Origin: Actinomycetes bacterium
GTDB taxonomy: Bacteria; Actinomycetota; Acidimicrobiia; Acidimicrobiales; Microtrichaceae
Reading direction: 5' to 3'
DNA: 64,000 nt
Assembly (NCBI GenBank): GCA_024222295.1
Contig: JAAEPF010000017.1
Location: 310,001 to 374,000, forward strand
Notes under the pieces: model-generated
Told to the model about the DNA's origin: nothing
Database searches by the model: none
Seen by the model: only the letters and a program-made list of their open reading frames with translations
Translations under genes and position numbers: made by a program
Shown here: positions 56,881-64,000 of the stretch, in pieces
Numbering within the stretch: position 1 is the first letter of the stretch
Layout: every line of letters begins with the position of its first letter

Positions 56881-58599
56881 ATGGCAGCAGAACCATCCCC
56901 GGGTCAGATCAGCTACGAGGAGGCACTCGCGCAGGTGACGGCGCCGGGCCAGCTCTTCGAGGTCGGCCCGATGGAAGTGGCGGGGCGCGAGATGCCGGGG
57001 TTCGTGAACGCTCCGCATACCCTCAAGGCGCTGTTCGACCTCGCCCGTGGCCATGGAGACAAGACCTTCCTCGTCTACGAGGACGAACGGTGGAGCTTCG
57101 ATGAGACCTTCGCCCGCGTCGATGCGCTTGCTTCCGGCCTGGTCGAGAGGTTCGGGGTGGAGCCGGGTGACCGCGTGGCGATCGCCATGCGCAACCTGCC
57201 CGAGTGGGTTGTGTCATTCGCCGCGGTCACCTCGATCGGTGCGGTCTCGGTGTCGTTCAACGCGTGGTGGGTGACCGAGGAGATCGAGTACGCCCTTGAC
57301 GACGCCGCGCCCAAGGTGGTGATCGCGGATGAACAGCGGGTCGAGCGCGCAGCCGCTGCTTGTGCCGACCGGGGTATCACACTGCTGGGAGTGCGCTGTG
57401 GCGCGCTGCCCGACGGTGTCGTCGCCTGGTCCGATGCTCTCGACGATGGCGCGCCGATGCCGGAGGTCGACCTGACAAGCGACATGGACGCCACGATCCT
57501 CTACACCTCCGGAACCACAGGGCACCCCAAGGGAGCGGTGTCGTCCAGCGGGGCGATCATGCAGGCGCTGGCCGGGTTCAGCTGCCGTGCGATGGCCGAG
57601 ATCGCGCGGAAGGCCTCGACCCCGGCCGCAACCGATGACGGTGCAGACCGCCCGAAGCGGCGTCCGCCGGTGTTCATCCTCGTGGTGCCGCTGTTCCACG
57701 TGACCGGATGTGTGCCCGTGATGCTCGGATCGTTCCTCGGCGGCTACAGGCTCGTGATGATGCACCGCTGGGAGCCCCAGCGCGCACTGGAGCTCATCGA
57801 GCGCGAGCAGGTCACGCAGTTCGTGGGTGTGCCCACGCAGAGCTGGGACCTGCTGGAGTGTCCCGAGTTCGCCCGCTACGACACCTCGAGCCTCGAGAAG
57901 ATCGGCGGGGGCGGTGCGCCGGCCCCGCCGAAGCTGGTGCGGCGCGTCGAGGACAGCTTCGCCAGCGGCGGGCCGACGATCGGCTACGGCATGACCGAGA
58001 CCAATGCCTACGGCCCTCAGAACACGGGGGATGACTACCTGGCGCACCCCACATCGACTGGTCGGGGGACGCCGATCCTGTCGCTCGAGGTGCGCGATGT
58101 CGACGGCGGCGCGGTGCCGGCCGGTGAGCTCGGTGAGATCTGGATGGGTGGGCCGCACCTGATCCGCGGCTACTGGAACCGGCCCGAGGCGACGGCCGAG
58201 ACGATCGTCGACGGGTGGTTGCGCACCGGCGACCTGGGCCGTCTCGACGACGACGGCTTCCTCTACATCGAGGATCGTGCCAAGGACATGGTGCTGCGCG
58301 GCGGAGAGAACGTGTACTGCGCCGAGGTGGAAGCAGCCGTCTACGAGCACCCGGCCGTCTACGAGGCAGCCGTGTACGGCCTGCCCCACGAGCGGCTGGG
58401 CGAGGAGGTGGTCGCGACCATCCGGCTCAAGGAAGGGGAGTCGCTCGACGGTCCGGGGCTGCGCTCCTGGCTGTCGGAGCACCTGGCGGCGTTCAAGATC
58501 CCGTCGCGCATGCGTTTCACCACCGAGGAGCTACCGCGCAACGCCTCGGGCAAGATGCTCAAGCGCCAGATGCGCGACGAGGACCTCGATTCGTACTGA
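56881..58599 (+). CDS. fatty acyl/aryl-CoA ligase (AMP-forming)
   Basis: A 572-residue ANL ligase. The P-loop YTSGTTGHPKG, the adenine motif GYGMTETNA, the hinge RTGDLGRLDDDGFLYIEDRAKDM and the catalytic Lys of ASGKMLKRQ are all present. FILVVPLFHVTGC lines the acyl tunnel, as in FadD-type ligases. ATG 56881 is preferred; GTG 56848 would add 11 residues. A TACAGT hexamer sits ten bases upstream of ATG, possibly a promoter of its own. It follows the Rieske gene by 57 bases. Confidence 0.9.
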   Translation: MAAEPSPGQISYEEALAQVTAPGQLFEVGPMEVAGREMPGFVNAPHTLKALFDLARGHGDKTFLVYEDERWSFDETFARVDALASGLVERFGVEPGDRVAIAMRNLPEWVVSFAAVTSIGAVSVSFNAWWVTEEIEYALDDAAPKVVIADEQRVERAAAACADRGITLLGVRCGALPDGVVAWSDALDDGAPMPEVDLTSDMDATILYTSGTTGHPKGAVSSSGAIMQALAGFSCRAMAEIARKASTPAATDDGADRPKRRPPVFILVVPLFHVTGCVPVMLGSFLGGYRLVMMHRWEPQRALELIEREQVTQFVGVPTQSWDLLECPEFARYDTSSLEKIGGGGAPAPPKLVRRVEDSFASGGPTIGYGMTETNAYGPQNTGDDYLAHPTSTGRGTPILSLEVRDVDGGAVPAGELGEIWMGGPHLIRGYWNRPEATAETIVDGWLRTGDLGRLDDDGFLYIEDRAKDMVLRGGENVYCAEVEAAVYEHPAVYEAAVYGLPHERLGEEVVATIRLKEGESLDGPGLRSWLSEHLAAFKIPSRMRFTTEELPRNASGKMLKRQMRDEDLDSY

Positions 58600-58708
58600 G
58601 CCCCGGGCGCAGTCGGTGCTGGCTGACCCAATGGCGCATGGCCCGGTCCCTGGTTCGCATGGGTCCGCCCTCACCGCACCCATGGTGGGACCTCGTGTGG
58701 TCCGGGTC

Positions 58709-58730
58709 CGCACCAGCCACTGGCGGTGCG
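58709..58730. terminator. hairpin between convergent genes
   Basis: CGCACC (58709-58714) pairs with GGTGCG (58725-58730), and inside, after one bulged A, GCC pairs with GGC about an ACT loop. It lies 14 bases past the minus-strand stop at 58745 and 110 past the plus-strand stop. No T-tract. Bases 58702-58725 nearly repeat 8536-8558. Confidence 0.5.
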
Positions 58731-58744
58731 TTGAACGGCCGTGC

Positions 58745-59914
58745 TCAGACCATGTCGACGGGGCCGAGCTCCATGCCGAGCATGATGCGCCCCGCCAGCT
58801 CCGCGCTGCGGTCCCAGTCGAACACGACGTGGCCCTTGAGCACCTCGACGTCGCGCTGGATGCGCTGCAGCGGTGAGGATTCCGAATAGACGCTGGCTCC
58901 CGAGCCCTCGCACACCGTGGAGATCGCCGAGCGGGAGCTGGCCACCACCGCGGCAGACGCAAGCCTCGCGGCGCCGCGATGGTCGATCGTCGCGCCTTGC
59001 GCCGAAGATGCGGCAACCTCGAGTTCATCGACCGTGGAGCGCCAGTAGGCGGCCGCGGACCGTACCTCTGCAGTCGCCGCCGACAGCCTGACCCTCGCCG
59101 CCGGCTGGTCTGCCTGGCGGTCGCGGAGGGTGTAGGCCAGCACTCGCTCCCGCATGCGGGCCGAGAATATCTCCACGGCTGCCTCCGCCGCGCCCAGTGC
59201 AGAGGCGGATGCGACGAGACCGAGCACCGCCATCAGCGGCAGCGTGTCCATCGGGTCGTCGCCGATCCCGCAGTCGAGCATCCGGTCGCCGGGGATCGTG
59301 AACTCGCCAGCCACGTCGAGTCCGTCGACCACGACCCTGTTGCTGCCGGTGGCCCGCATGCCGGAGGTGAACCACACGTCCTCGACGGTCACCGAGTCGA
59401 TGGGCAACATCGCGAACCGGGTCGCGAACCCACCCTCGGCCAGTGATGCCTCATCCACGGCGTGCACCATCACCCATTCCCCGTGGTTCACTCCCGTGGC
59501 CCAGTCCCAGCTGCCCTTGAGGCGGTAGCCGCCGTCGGTGCGGGTGAGCTTGCCCGTGGGGGCGAGCGGCGCCGGAATGAACGTGAATGGGCGGTCCGCG
59601 AACAACGCGGCCTGCGCCGGCTCCGGGAACCGGGTGACGAACCAGTTGTGCAACATCAGGAACGACACGGTCCACGCCGTGGCCGGGCAGCCGCGCGCAA
59701 GCGTCCGCGTGACCTCGCCCAGGGTCCTGAGGTCGAGCCCCATGCCTCCCCAGCGCGTCGGCGAGACGATCCCGAACAGCCCCGACTCCTCGACGGCTTC
59801 CATCACCGTCGGAGTCACGGTGCGGCTTGTCTCCGCATCCGCGGCTTCGGCGGCCAGCAACGGTGCCAACTTCCCAGCCCGCTTGATGGCCTCGCCGCTG
59901 TCGTATGTCTCCAC
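58745..59914 (-). CDS. acyl-CoA dehydrogenase-fold flavin monooxygenase (HsaA-like)
   Basis: A 389-residue protein of the acyl-CoA dehydrogenase fold. The order is that of group D flavin-dependent monooxygenases such as HsaA: an N-terminal helical domain with FGIVSPTRWGGMGLD, a beta-domain with GGYRLKGSWDWATGVNHGEWVMV, and a C-terminal four-helix bundle. HsaA-type enzymes hydroxylate phenolic rings, for example in cholesterol degradation, using reduced flavin from a reductase. GTG 59914 lies seven bases after TAGGTT, a leaderless pattern; the longer frame upstream is not homologous. True dehydrogenase activity is an alternative. Confidence 0.82.
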   Translation of the reverse strand: METYDSGEAIKRAGKLAPLLAAEAADAETSRTVTPTVMEAVEESGLFGIVSPTRWGGMGLDLRTLGEVTRTLARGCPATAWTVSFLMLHNWFVTRFPEPAQAALFADRPFTFIPAPLAPTGKLTRTDGGYRLKGSWDWATGVNHGEWVMVHAVDEASLAEGGFATRFAMLPIDSVTVEDVWFTSGMRATGSNRVVVDGLDVAGEFTIPGDRMLDCGIGDDPMDTLPLMAVLGLVASASALGAAEAAVEIFSARMRERVLAYTLRDRQADQPAARVRLSAATAEVRSAAAYWRSTVDELEVAASSAQGATIDHRGAARLASAAVVASSRSAISTVCEGSGASVYSESSPLQRIQRDVEVLKGHVVFDWDRSAELAGRIMLGMELGPVDMV

Positions 59915-59921
59915 GAGGGAG

Positions 59922-59927
59922 AACCTA
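59922..59927 (-). promoter_or_regulatory. predicted -10 element, HsaA-like gene
   Basis: TAGGTT on the minus strand, seven bases before GTG 59914 and two bases past the stop codon of the SMR gene. Confidence 0.55.
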
Positions 59928-59928
59928 A

Positions 59929-60255
59929 TCAGGCCTGAAGCTCGGAGAATACGTTGATGACCACCACGCCGCCCACGATCATCAGCACGCCCACAACGGC
60001 TGCGGGGTCCAAGGACTGGTGGAACACCAGCCAGGAGATCAGCACGATCAGGGCAGTTCCTACTCCGGCCCAGATCGCGTAGGCGATACCGAGCTCGAGG
60101 GTCTGCACGGCCAGCGACAGCATGTAGAGCGAGAGGCCATAGGCGCCCAGCGAGATAACCGAGGGCCACAGCACCGAGAAGCCGTTGCTCTCCTTCAGCA
60201 ACGACGTACCGATCACTTCGCTGATGATCGCAACGCCGAGGTAGATCCAGGCCAT
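59929..60255 (-). CDS. small multidrug resistance (SMR) efflux protein
   Basis: A 108-residue four-helix membrane protein. MAWIYLGVAIISEVIGTSLLK contains the essential membrane Glu (residue 13, Glu14 of EmrE), and AYAIWAGVGTALIVLISWLVF is the family signature of the third helix. Dimers exchange protons for cationic or guanidinium compounds. ATG 60255 has TAGCGT seven bases upstream, so a leaderless start is likely. The HsaA-like gene follows, but with its own promoter-like hexamer. Confidence 0.92.
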   Translation of the reverse strand: MAWIYLGVAIISEVIGTSLLKESNGFSVLWPSVISLGAYGLSLYMLSLAVQTLELGIAYAIWAGVGTALIVLISWLVFHQSLDPAAVVGVLMIVGGVVVINVFSELQA

Positions 60256-60262
60256 GGGAGCG

Positions 60263-60268
60263 ACGCTA
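60263..60268 (-). promoter_or_regulatory. predicted -10 element, SMR gene
   Basis: TAGCGT on the minus strand, seven bases before ATG 60255. Confidence 0.6.
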
Positions 60269-60313
60269 ACGGCCACGTCGCAGCGGGCCGGGTTCTTCGC
60301 CGGCCCGGTGACG

Positions 60314-61030
60314 TCAGGTGGCGGTCACCCGCTGACCGGTTAGCCGGTCATAGACGGGCCGGGCTGCGGCGGCGGCGGTCCGCACCCGTTGGTCGGGCGG
60401 CGGGGGCGGCCCCTCGGGCAGGTCGGTGGGGGCCTGGAAGCCCGAACTGTCGGCCACACCCTTGTACCAGTCGCGCCAGTGCACCCACTGCGGCACCATG
60501 CCCGGCTCCCACGTGAGTGCCTCGGGGTCGAACCCGAGGCCGATCGCTTCGCACCAAGCCTCGATGATCCCAGCCGGGTCCGATGCGAGGTCGTCCGCCT
60601 CGATCACGGGGCCGGGCACGACATCGAACGCGCGTCCGAGTGCCTCGTAGCCCGCCTCGTCGTCGGTGAAGTCAGGCCACATGCGCCACAGCGACGACAA
60701 GGCCGCCAGCGGCTCGCGGGCTAGGTAGGAATTGGTGAACTGCCCGAGGAAGGTGGCCGAGATCGCGTCGGTCACGTGGTACGCCATGTCCTTGATGAAC
60801 ACGGGCCGCGTCTCGGCCGCTGCCAGTAGGTCTGCCAGCACCGCTTCGAGCCCGGCTCCCGGCTCGATCCCGTCGAAGCGGTCGCTGCGCCGCTCGGGCG
60901 AGAAGTAGTAGCGGGCGGAGAACGGTTCGTCGAACACCTCGTGGTCGCCGCGCTCGATCATCATCCTCTCGAAGGCTGTCGAGCGTGACCGTGGGGTCGT
61001 CCACAGCGCAATGATGCGATGGCGTGCCAC
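60314..61030 (-). CDS. sulfotransferase-like protein
   Basis: A 238-residue P-loop protein. WTTPRSRSTAFERMM at residues 10-24 is the 5'-phosphosulfate-binding loop type found in bacterial sulfotransferase-like proteins. PVFIKDMAYHVTD and YLAREPLAALSSLWRMWPDF (an RxP/3'-phosphate-like segment) follow. It may transfer sulfate from PAPS to a small molecule, but the acceptor is unknown and some homologues are annotated only as hypothetical. GTG 61030 lies six bases after TAGCGT. Confidence 0.75.
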   Translation of the reverse strand: MARHRIIALWTTPRSRSTAFERMMIERGDHEVFDEPFSARYYFSPERRSDRFDGIEPGAGLEAVLADLLAAAETRPVFIKDMAYHVTDAISATFLGQFTNSYLAREPLAALSSLWRMWPDFTDDEAGYEALGRAFDVVPGPVIEADDLASDPAGIIEAWCEAIGLGFDPEALTWEPGMVPQWVHWRDWYKGVADSSGFQAPTDLPEGPPPPPDQRVRTAAAAARPVYDRLTGQRVTAT

Positions 61031-61036
61031 GGTCCC

Positions 61037-61042
61037 ACGCTA
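61037..61042 (-). promoter_or_regulatory. predicted -10 element, sulfotransferase-like gene
   Basis: TAGCGT on the minus strand, six bases before GTG 61030. Confidence 0.6.
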
Positions 61043-61100
61043 CGGGACCGGCACCCGGCCGGATGGTTGACTGGCAGCACCGCCGATCGGGAGGTCCACC

Positions 61101-61793
61101 GTGTATGCAGTCGCCACATTCGTAATCGTCGCGGTCATCTCGATGCTGTTCACCCGCCTGGCGACGGGCGCCCTCATCGCAACCGGGCTACCTCCGGAGG
61201 TCGCAGCGTTCCAGGCGCGCTCGGCATTCACCGGCGCCGGTTTCACGACGGTCGAAGCGGAGAACGTCGTGAACCACACCGTGCGGCGACGTGTAATCGC
61301 GACCACCATGCTCGTCGGGAACCTCGGCACCCCGACCCTGATCGTGACCGTGTTGATCGGCCTGATCGGTCCGGGCCCGGCTGACACGACCGAGCGCCTC
61401 GTCGTGACCCTCGGTTCGCTGGTGGTGCTGCTGGTCCTGCTCAGTCTGCGCCCGGTCACGCGCTTCTTCGTGGGGATCGGCGAGCGCTACGCACAGCGGC
61501 GGTTGATGCCTGCGATCGGAACCGAACCGACGGAGCTGTTCGAGGTGGGGAATGGCTACGTAGTGGCGGAGGTGGGTGTTGCCGAGCACCCGGAGCTGGG
61601 CCCGCGCAGCCTGCGCGGGCTGGACGCAGCGCTCCCCGGGCTCAAGCTGCTGGGGGTACGACGGCGATCGGGCAAGGGTCTGCTCGTCGAACCCCCGGAG
61701 GACCTCGACCTCGGCGCCGGTGACTCACTGGTGGTGTTCGGCTCGAGGACACGGGTCGATGATCTGTCGGTCGGTCGGGCAACCCCGGACTGA
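61101..61793 (+). CDS. membrane protein with C-terminal TrkA-C (RCK_C) domain
   Basis: A 230-residue protein. Three hydrophobic segments (residues 1-20, about 67-90, 100-120) are followed by a cytoplasmic domain from about 140 (LFEVGNGYVVAEVGV to AGDSLVVFGSRTRVDDL) that matches TrkA-C, a ligand-sensing domain of K+ channels and transporters. Between the first and second helices lies SAFTGAGFTTVEAE, like a Trk/Ktr selectivity-filter loop. It may be a small ligand-gated ion transporter or a regulator of one. GTG 61101 has GGGAGG seven bases upstream. Confidence 0.75.
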   Translation: MYAVATFVIVAVISMLFTRLATGALIATGLPPEVAAFQARSAFTGAGFTTVEAENVVNHTVRRRVIATTMLVGNLGTPTLIVTVLIGLIGPGPADTTERLVVTLGSLVVLLVLLSLRPVTRFFVGIGERYAQRRLMPAIGTEPTELFEVGNGYVVAEVGVAEHPELGPRSLRGLDAALPGLKLLGVRRRSGKGLLVEPPEDLDLGAGDSLVVFGSRTRVDDLSVGRATPD

Positions 61794-61888
61794 CGCCGGT
61801 CACGTGTCGCGGAAGGCGGCCATCGCCATGTCGGCGGCCGCATTGCCGGCGCCGCGCCCAGGGGTGGGGATATCCCTACGGCAACGTG

Positions 61889-61969
61889 ATGTCGAAGCTG
61901 GGTCTCGATGAGGGGTCCCATGCCAACCGGCGGGTGCTGGCGGTGCTGCGCTGGCTCGAATCCGGTTGA
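61889..61969 (+). pseudogene. relic of a LuxR/NarL-type response regulator C-terminus
   Basis: In the 212-base gap a frame reads MSKLGLDEG followed by NRRVLAVLRWLE and stops at 61967-61969. This is the closing pattern of actinobacterial NarL-type regulators (KLGL...HRRVLAVL). Upstream the frame loses any helix-turn-helix sense, so it is a decayed end. It could be a 26-codon ORF by chance; recognition is by eye. Confidence 0.4.
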
Positions 61970-61992
61970 GCCGGCTCGCGGCCACTCGTCGG

Positions 61993-61998
61993 TAGCGT
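61993..61998 (+). promoter_or_regulatory. predicted -10 element, TerB/Coq4-like gene
   Basis: TAGCGT followed by seven bases and ATG 62006; leaderless pattern. Confidence 0.6.
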
Positions 61999-62005
61999 GG
62001 TTGCC

Positions 62006-63019
62006 ATGAGTGACGACCCACATTCCAGCGGCCTCGGGGGTTGGTCGACCGAGGCATCCACAGCGGTCCTTGCGGCCATGTGTGACGTGGCCGCACAGGA
62101 CTCCCACGAGACCGACACGGCCGAGCGCCTCGTGGCGTCTGCCGCCGAGCACCTGTTCGGCGTCGACTTCGACCCGTCGGCGCATCCCGCCGGTTCGCCA
62201 GCGCAGCTCGCCGCGGTCCTTGCTTATGACGACCACCGCTTCTTCGCCGCCCAGATGCTCGTGCTGATGCCATACGCCGACACATCGGTGAGCGACGCGG
62301 AATCGGCGAGGGTGGCGGAGTACGCGGAGGCGATGGGTGTGCACCCGGACACGCTGGCGGACCTGCAGAAGGTGCGCGAGGGGCACATCAAGCGTTTGCT
62401 GATCGACTACTTCCGCCGCGCCGCGGCCGACGTGAAGATGCCGGGCGACACCCGCGGGATCGTGCGGCGCACCCTCGACGAGATCCACCAGTACGTCGGC
62501 GACCCCAAGATGACAGCCAAGTTCCTGCCGCTCGAGCAGTACCCGCAGGGCACTCTCGGGCGGACCTTCTTCGACTTCTACCGCGCCCGGGGCTTCTCGT
62601 TGCCGGGCGAGAAGCACAGCCTCGGCGACGAAGTGGTCACCCACGACTGCTGTCACATCCTCGGCGGGTTCAACACCGACGGTGCCGGAGAGATCAACGT
62701 GGCCGGCTTCGAGGCCGGCATGAAGCGCGACCAATTCGGCTGGGAGCTGATGATGGAGGTCATCGTGGACTTCCAGCTCGGAATCGACTTCGGCGTCGGG
62801 CTGGTGGGGTACGTCCCGAAGACCGGTGAGCTCGACCCGGACCTGGTGATGATCGGAGTCCGCCGCGGCCTCGAGTGCAACGTCGACATCATGGGTCCCG
62901 GATGGGAATTCTGGGACAACGCGGGGCGTCAGGTAACAGAGCTGCGCCACCAGTACGGCATAACCGGGGTCGACACGGTGCTGATGGACCCGCCCGACCA
63001 TCCGGCCACCGCCGACTGA
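62006..63019 (+). CDS. TerB-like / Coq4-like fusion protein
   Basis: A 337-residue protein. Residues 65-140 resemble a TerB-type acidic helical domain (VLMPYADTSVSDAESARVAEYAEAMGV). Residues 170-330 carry the Coq4 features: QGTLGRTFFDFYRARGF and HDCCH (213-217) with Glu229, exactly HDxxH-x11-E. It is the second Coq4-motif protein in the window, after the one at 22470. A metal-dependent action on a hydrophobic ring compound is the family precedent; ubiquinone synthesis itself is unlikely in an actinobacterium. ATG 62006 is preferred over GTG 61997 because of the leaderless hexamer. Confidence 0.68.
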   Translation: MSDDPHSSGLGGWSTEASTAVLAAMCDVAAQDSHETDTAERLVASAAEHLFGVDFDPSAHPAGSPAQLAAVLAYDDHRFFAAQMLVLMPYADTSVSDAESARVAEYAEAMGVHPDTLADLQKVREGHIKRLLIDYFRRAAADVKMPGDTRGIVRRTLDEIHQYVGDPKMTAKFLPLEQYPQGTLGRTFFDFYRARGFSLPGEKHSLGDEVVTHDCCHILGGFNTDGAGEINVAGFEAGMKRDQFGWELMMEVIVDFQLGIDFGVGLVGYVPKTGELDPDLVMIGVRRGLECNVDIMGPGWEFWDNAGRQVTELRHQYGITGVDTVLMDPPDHPATAD

Positions 63020-63031
63020 GCCGCCCCCAAC

Positions 63032-63037
63032 TACGGT
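63032..63037 (+). promoter_or_regulatory. predicted -10 element, PhyH dioxygenase gene
   Basis: TACGGT followed by seven bases and ATG 63045; leaderless pattern. Confidence 0.5.
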
Positions 63038-63044
63038 ACGCCCG

Positions 63045-63863
63045 ATGGAACGTGCCGCACCGCCGCTGCTGGATGGCAACCATCCGGTTCGCGACGCGGT
63101 GGTCGAGGAGTTCCGACGAGATGGCCATTGCATGGTGCCCGGGCTCGCCTCCGAGGCGGAGGTCGAGCAGTGGCGGCCCCTGATCGAACGCGTCGCCATG
63201 GAGGCTGCGTGGGACAAGCGGCCGCTCGAGGAACGTGACACCTACGGAAAGGCCTTCCTCCAGTCGCTCAACCTCTGGAAGGTCAACAGTGCCATCGCGC
63301 AGTTCAGCCTGGCGCCACGGTTCGCCTCGGTCGCCGCACAACTGTTGGGTGTGGATGCGGTTCGCATATACCACGACCAGGCCTTGCTGAAGGAGCCAGG
63401 TGGCGGACCCACGCCGTGGCACCAGGACCAGTACTACTGGCCGCTCGACACCGACCGATCGGTGACGATGTGGATGCCGCTGGTCGACCTGCCCTCCGAG
63501 GTCGGCTCGATGACGTTCGTATCGGGAAGTCACCTGGCGGGAGACCTGCGGGGTCGGGCCATCAGCGACGAGTCCGACGCCGAGTTCGCCGAGCTGGTCG
63601 ACTCCCGTGGGCTGCCCACCGCCACCCATGGCGCGCTGGGGGCGGGTGACGCGACATTCCACGCCGGCTGGACGATCCACTCGGCCGGTGCGAACCCGAG
63701 CGAAGTGATGCGCACCGTGATGACCGTCATCTACGTCGCAGACGGAGCACGAGTGGCGACGGACCTGTCCGAAGCGCGCGAGTTGGATCGCATGCTGTGG
63801 CTCGGTGGCGCCGAGCCCGGCGAGCTCATCCAGAGCGAACTGAACCCGGTGGTGTGGCCGTGA
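63045..63863 (+). CDS. phytanoyl-CoA dioxygenase (PhyH) family protein
   Basis: A 272-residue Fe(II)/2-oxoglutarate oxygenase. The iron ligands His126-x-Asp128 are in PWHQDQYYWPLD, the distal His is in GWTIHSAGANPS and the 2-oxoglutarate Arg in VMRTVMTVIY. MWMPLVDLPSEVGSMTFVSGSH is the family core. Such enzymes hydroxylate phytanoyl-CoA or diverse small molecules. It overlaps the next oxidoreductase gene by GTGA, suggesting hydroxylation followed by dehydrogenation of one substrate. Confidence 0.89.
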   Translation: MERAAPPLLDGNHPVRDAVVEEFRRDGHCMVPGLASEAEVEQWRPLIERVAMEAAWDKRPLEERDTYGKAFLQSLNLWKVNSAIAQFSLAPRFASVAAQLLGVDAVRIYHDQALLKEPGGGPTPWHQDQYYWPLDTDRSVTMWMPLVDLPSEVGSMTFVSGSHLAGDLRGRAISDESDAEFAELVDSRGLPTATHGALGAGDATFHAGWTIHSAGANPSEVMRTVMTVIYVADGARVATDLSEARELDRMLWLGGAEPGELIQSELNPVVWP

Positions 63864-64000
63864 CGGTGCGGTGGGGAATCTGCGGCACGGGCCGCATCGC
63901 AACGAAGATGGTCGGTCAGCTCGCGCAGATCGGTGACGCCGAAGTCGTGGCGGTGGCCTCCCGTACGTCCGGACGTGCGCAGCACTTCGCTGATCGGCAC
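63860..64000 (+). CDS. Gfo/Idh/MocA family oxidoreductase (N-terminal part only)
   Basis: Starts at GTG 63860 overlapping the PhyH stop (GTGA) and runs off the window after 47 codons. VRWGICGTGRIATKMV (GxGxxA nucleotide loop) and EVVAVASRTSGRAQHFA are the typical opening of NAD(P)-dependent Gfo/Idh/MocA sugar or inositol dehydrogenases. The substrate part is missing. Confidence 0.8.
   Translation, partial: MTVRWGICGTGRIATKMVGQLAQIGDAEVVAVASRTSGRAQHFADRH

Noticed and set aside
1-64000. tRNA, rRNA, CRISPR, insertion sequence or phage attachment site
   Set aside because: No cloverleaf with a TTCRANNC arm, no regularly spaced repeats, no transposase or integrase frame and no terminal inverted repeats were seen.

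Overview
The window is G+C-rich DNA with densely packed genes, frequent 1-4 nt stop/start overlaps (ATGA, GTGA, TTGA, TGATG), many GTG and some TTG starts, and a recurrent TANNNT hexamer 6-8 nt upstream of start codons, which is the signature of leaderless transcripts. With the gene content (fused isobutyryl-CoA mutase, SCO6745-type protein, EthA-like Baeyer-Villiger monooxygenase, GabD2-like dehydrogenase, Rieske oxygenases, many acyl-CoA enzymes) this points to an actinobacterium with a broad oxidative, lipid- and aromatic-degrading metabolism. Acidimicrobiia is my best guess, by inference only. I see no rRNA, tRNA, CRISPR array, insertion sequence, phage gene or origin. No gene-free stretch exceeds 300 bases.

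Layout. 1-9.4 kb: metallo-beta-lactamase-fold protein (cut by the edge), SDR, cupin and VOC genes, a Ca2+/cation antiporter, a three-gene ABC-2 exporter, an alkyltransferase-like DNA repair protein, a diadenylate-cyclase-domain protein and an enoyl-CoA hydratase. 9.4-14.9 kb: envelope and extracellular functions (lipoprotein, glycoside hydrolase, M1 peptidase). 15-24 kb: thioesterase, SCO6745-type pair, FKBP, P450, an overlapping nucleoside hydrolase / TauD-type dioxygenase / MBL operon, a Coq4-like protein and a sterol-desaturase-like hydroxylase. 24-34 kb: molybdopterin oxidoreductase, CAP lipoprotein, then a plus-strand run of Baeyer-Villiger monooxygenase, aldehyde dehydrogenase, VanY-like peptidase and isobutyryl-CoA mutase. 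34-37 kb: DUF1622 membrane protein, patatin, beta-lactamase-fold esterase.

37-60 kb is the catabolic heart: two Rieske oxygenases, each beside a known or possible acetoacetate-decarboxylase-fold gene, two carotenoid-cleavage-type oxygenases, two acyl-CoA ligases, three amidohydrolases, SDR, thioesterase and a flavin monooxygenase/acyl-CoA dehydrogenase. A TetR regulator sits divergently to a five-gene amidohydrolase/SDR/ligase operon, over a region rich in CTTGCAC/GTGCAAG half-sites. Embedded here is an ECF sigma factor overlapping an alkylguanine transferase whose Ada-type zinc domain lies, unusually, at the C-terminus. 60-64 kb: SMR efflux pump, sulfotransferase-like protein, a membrane/TrkA-C protein, a TerB/Coq4-like fusion, a PhyH dioxygenase and the start of a Gfo/Idh/MocA oxidoreductase.

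Most relevant for follow-up: the sigma factor/reversed-Ada pair, the diadenylate cyclase with a variant RHR motif, the TetR operators and their regulon, the two Coq4-motif proteins in a probable menaquinone user, the widespread leaderless signal, and two gene relics (a YCII protein with an in-frame 30-bp duplication and a LuxR-type C-terminus).
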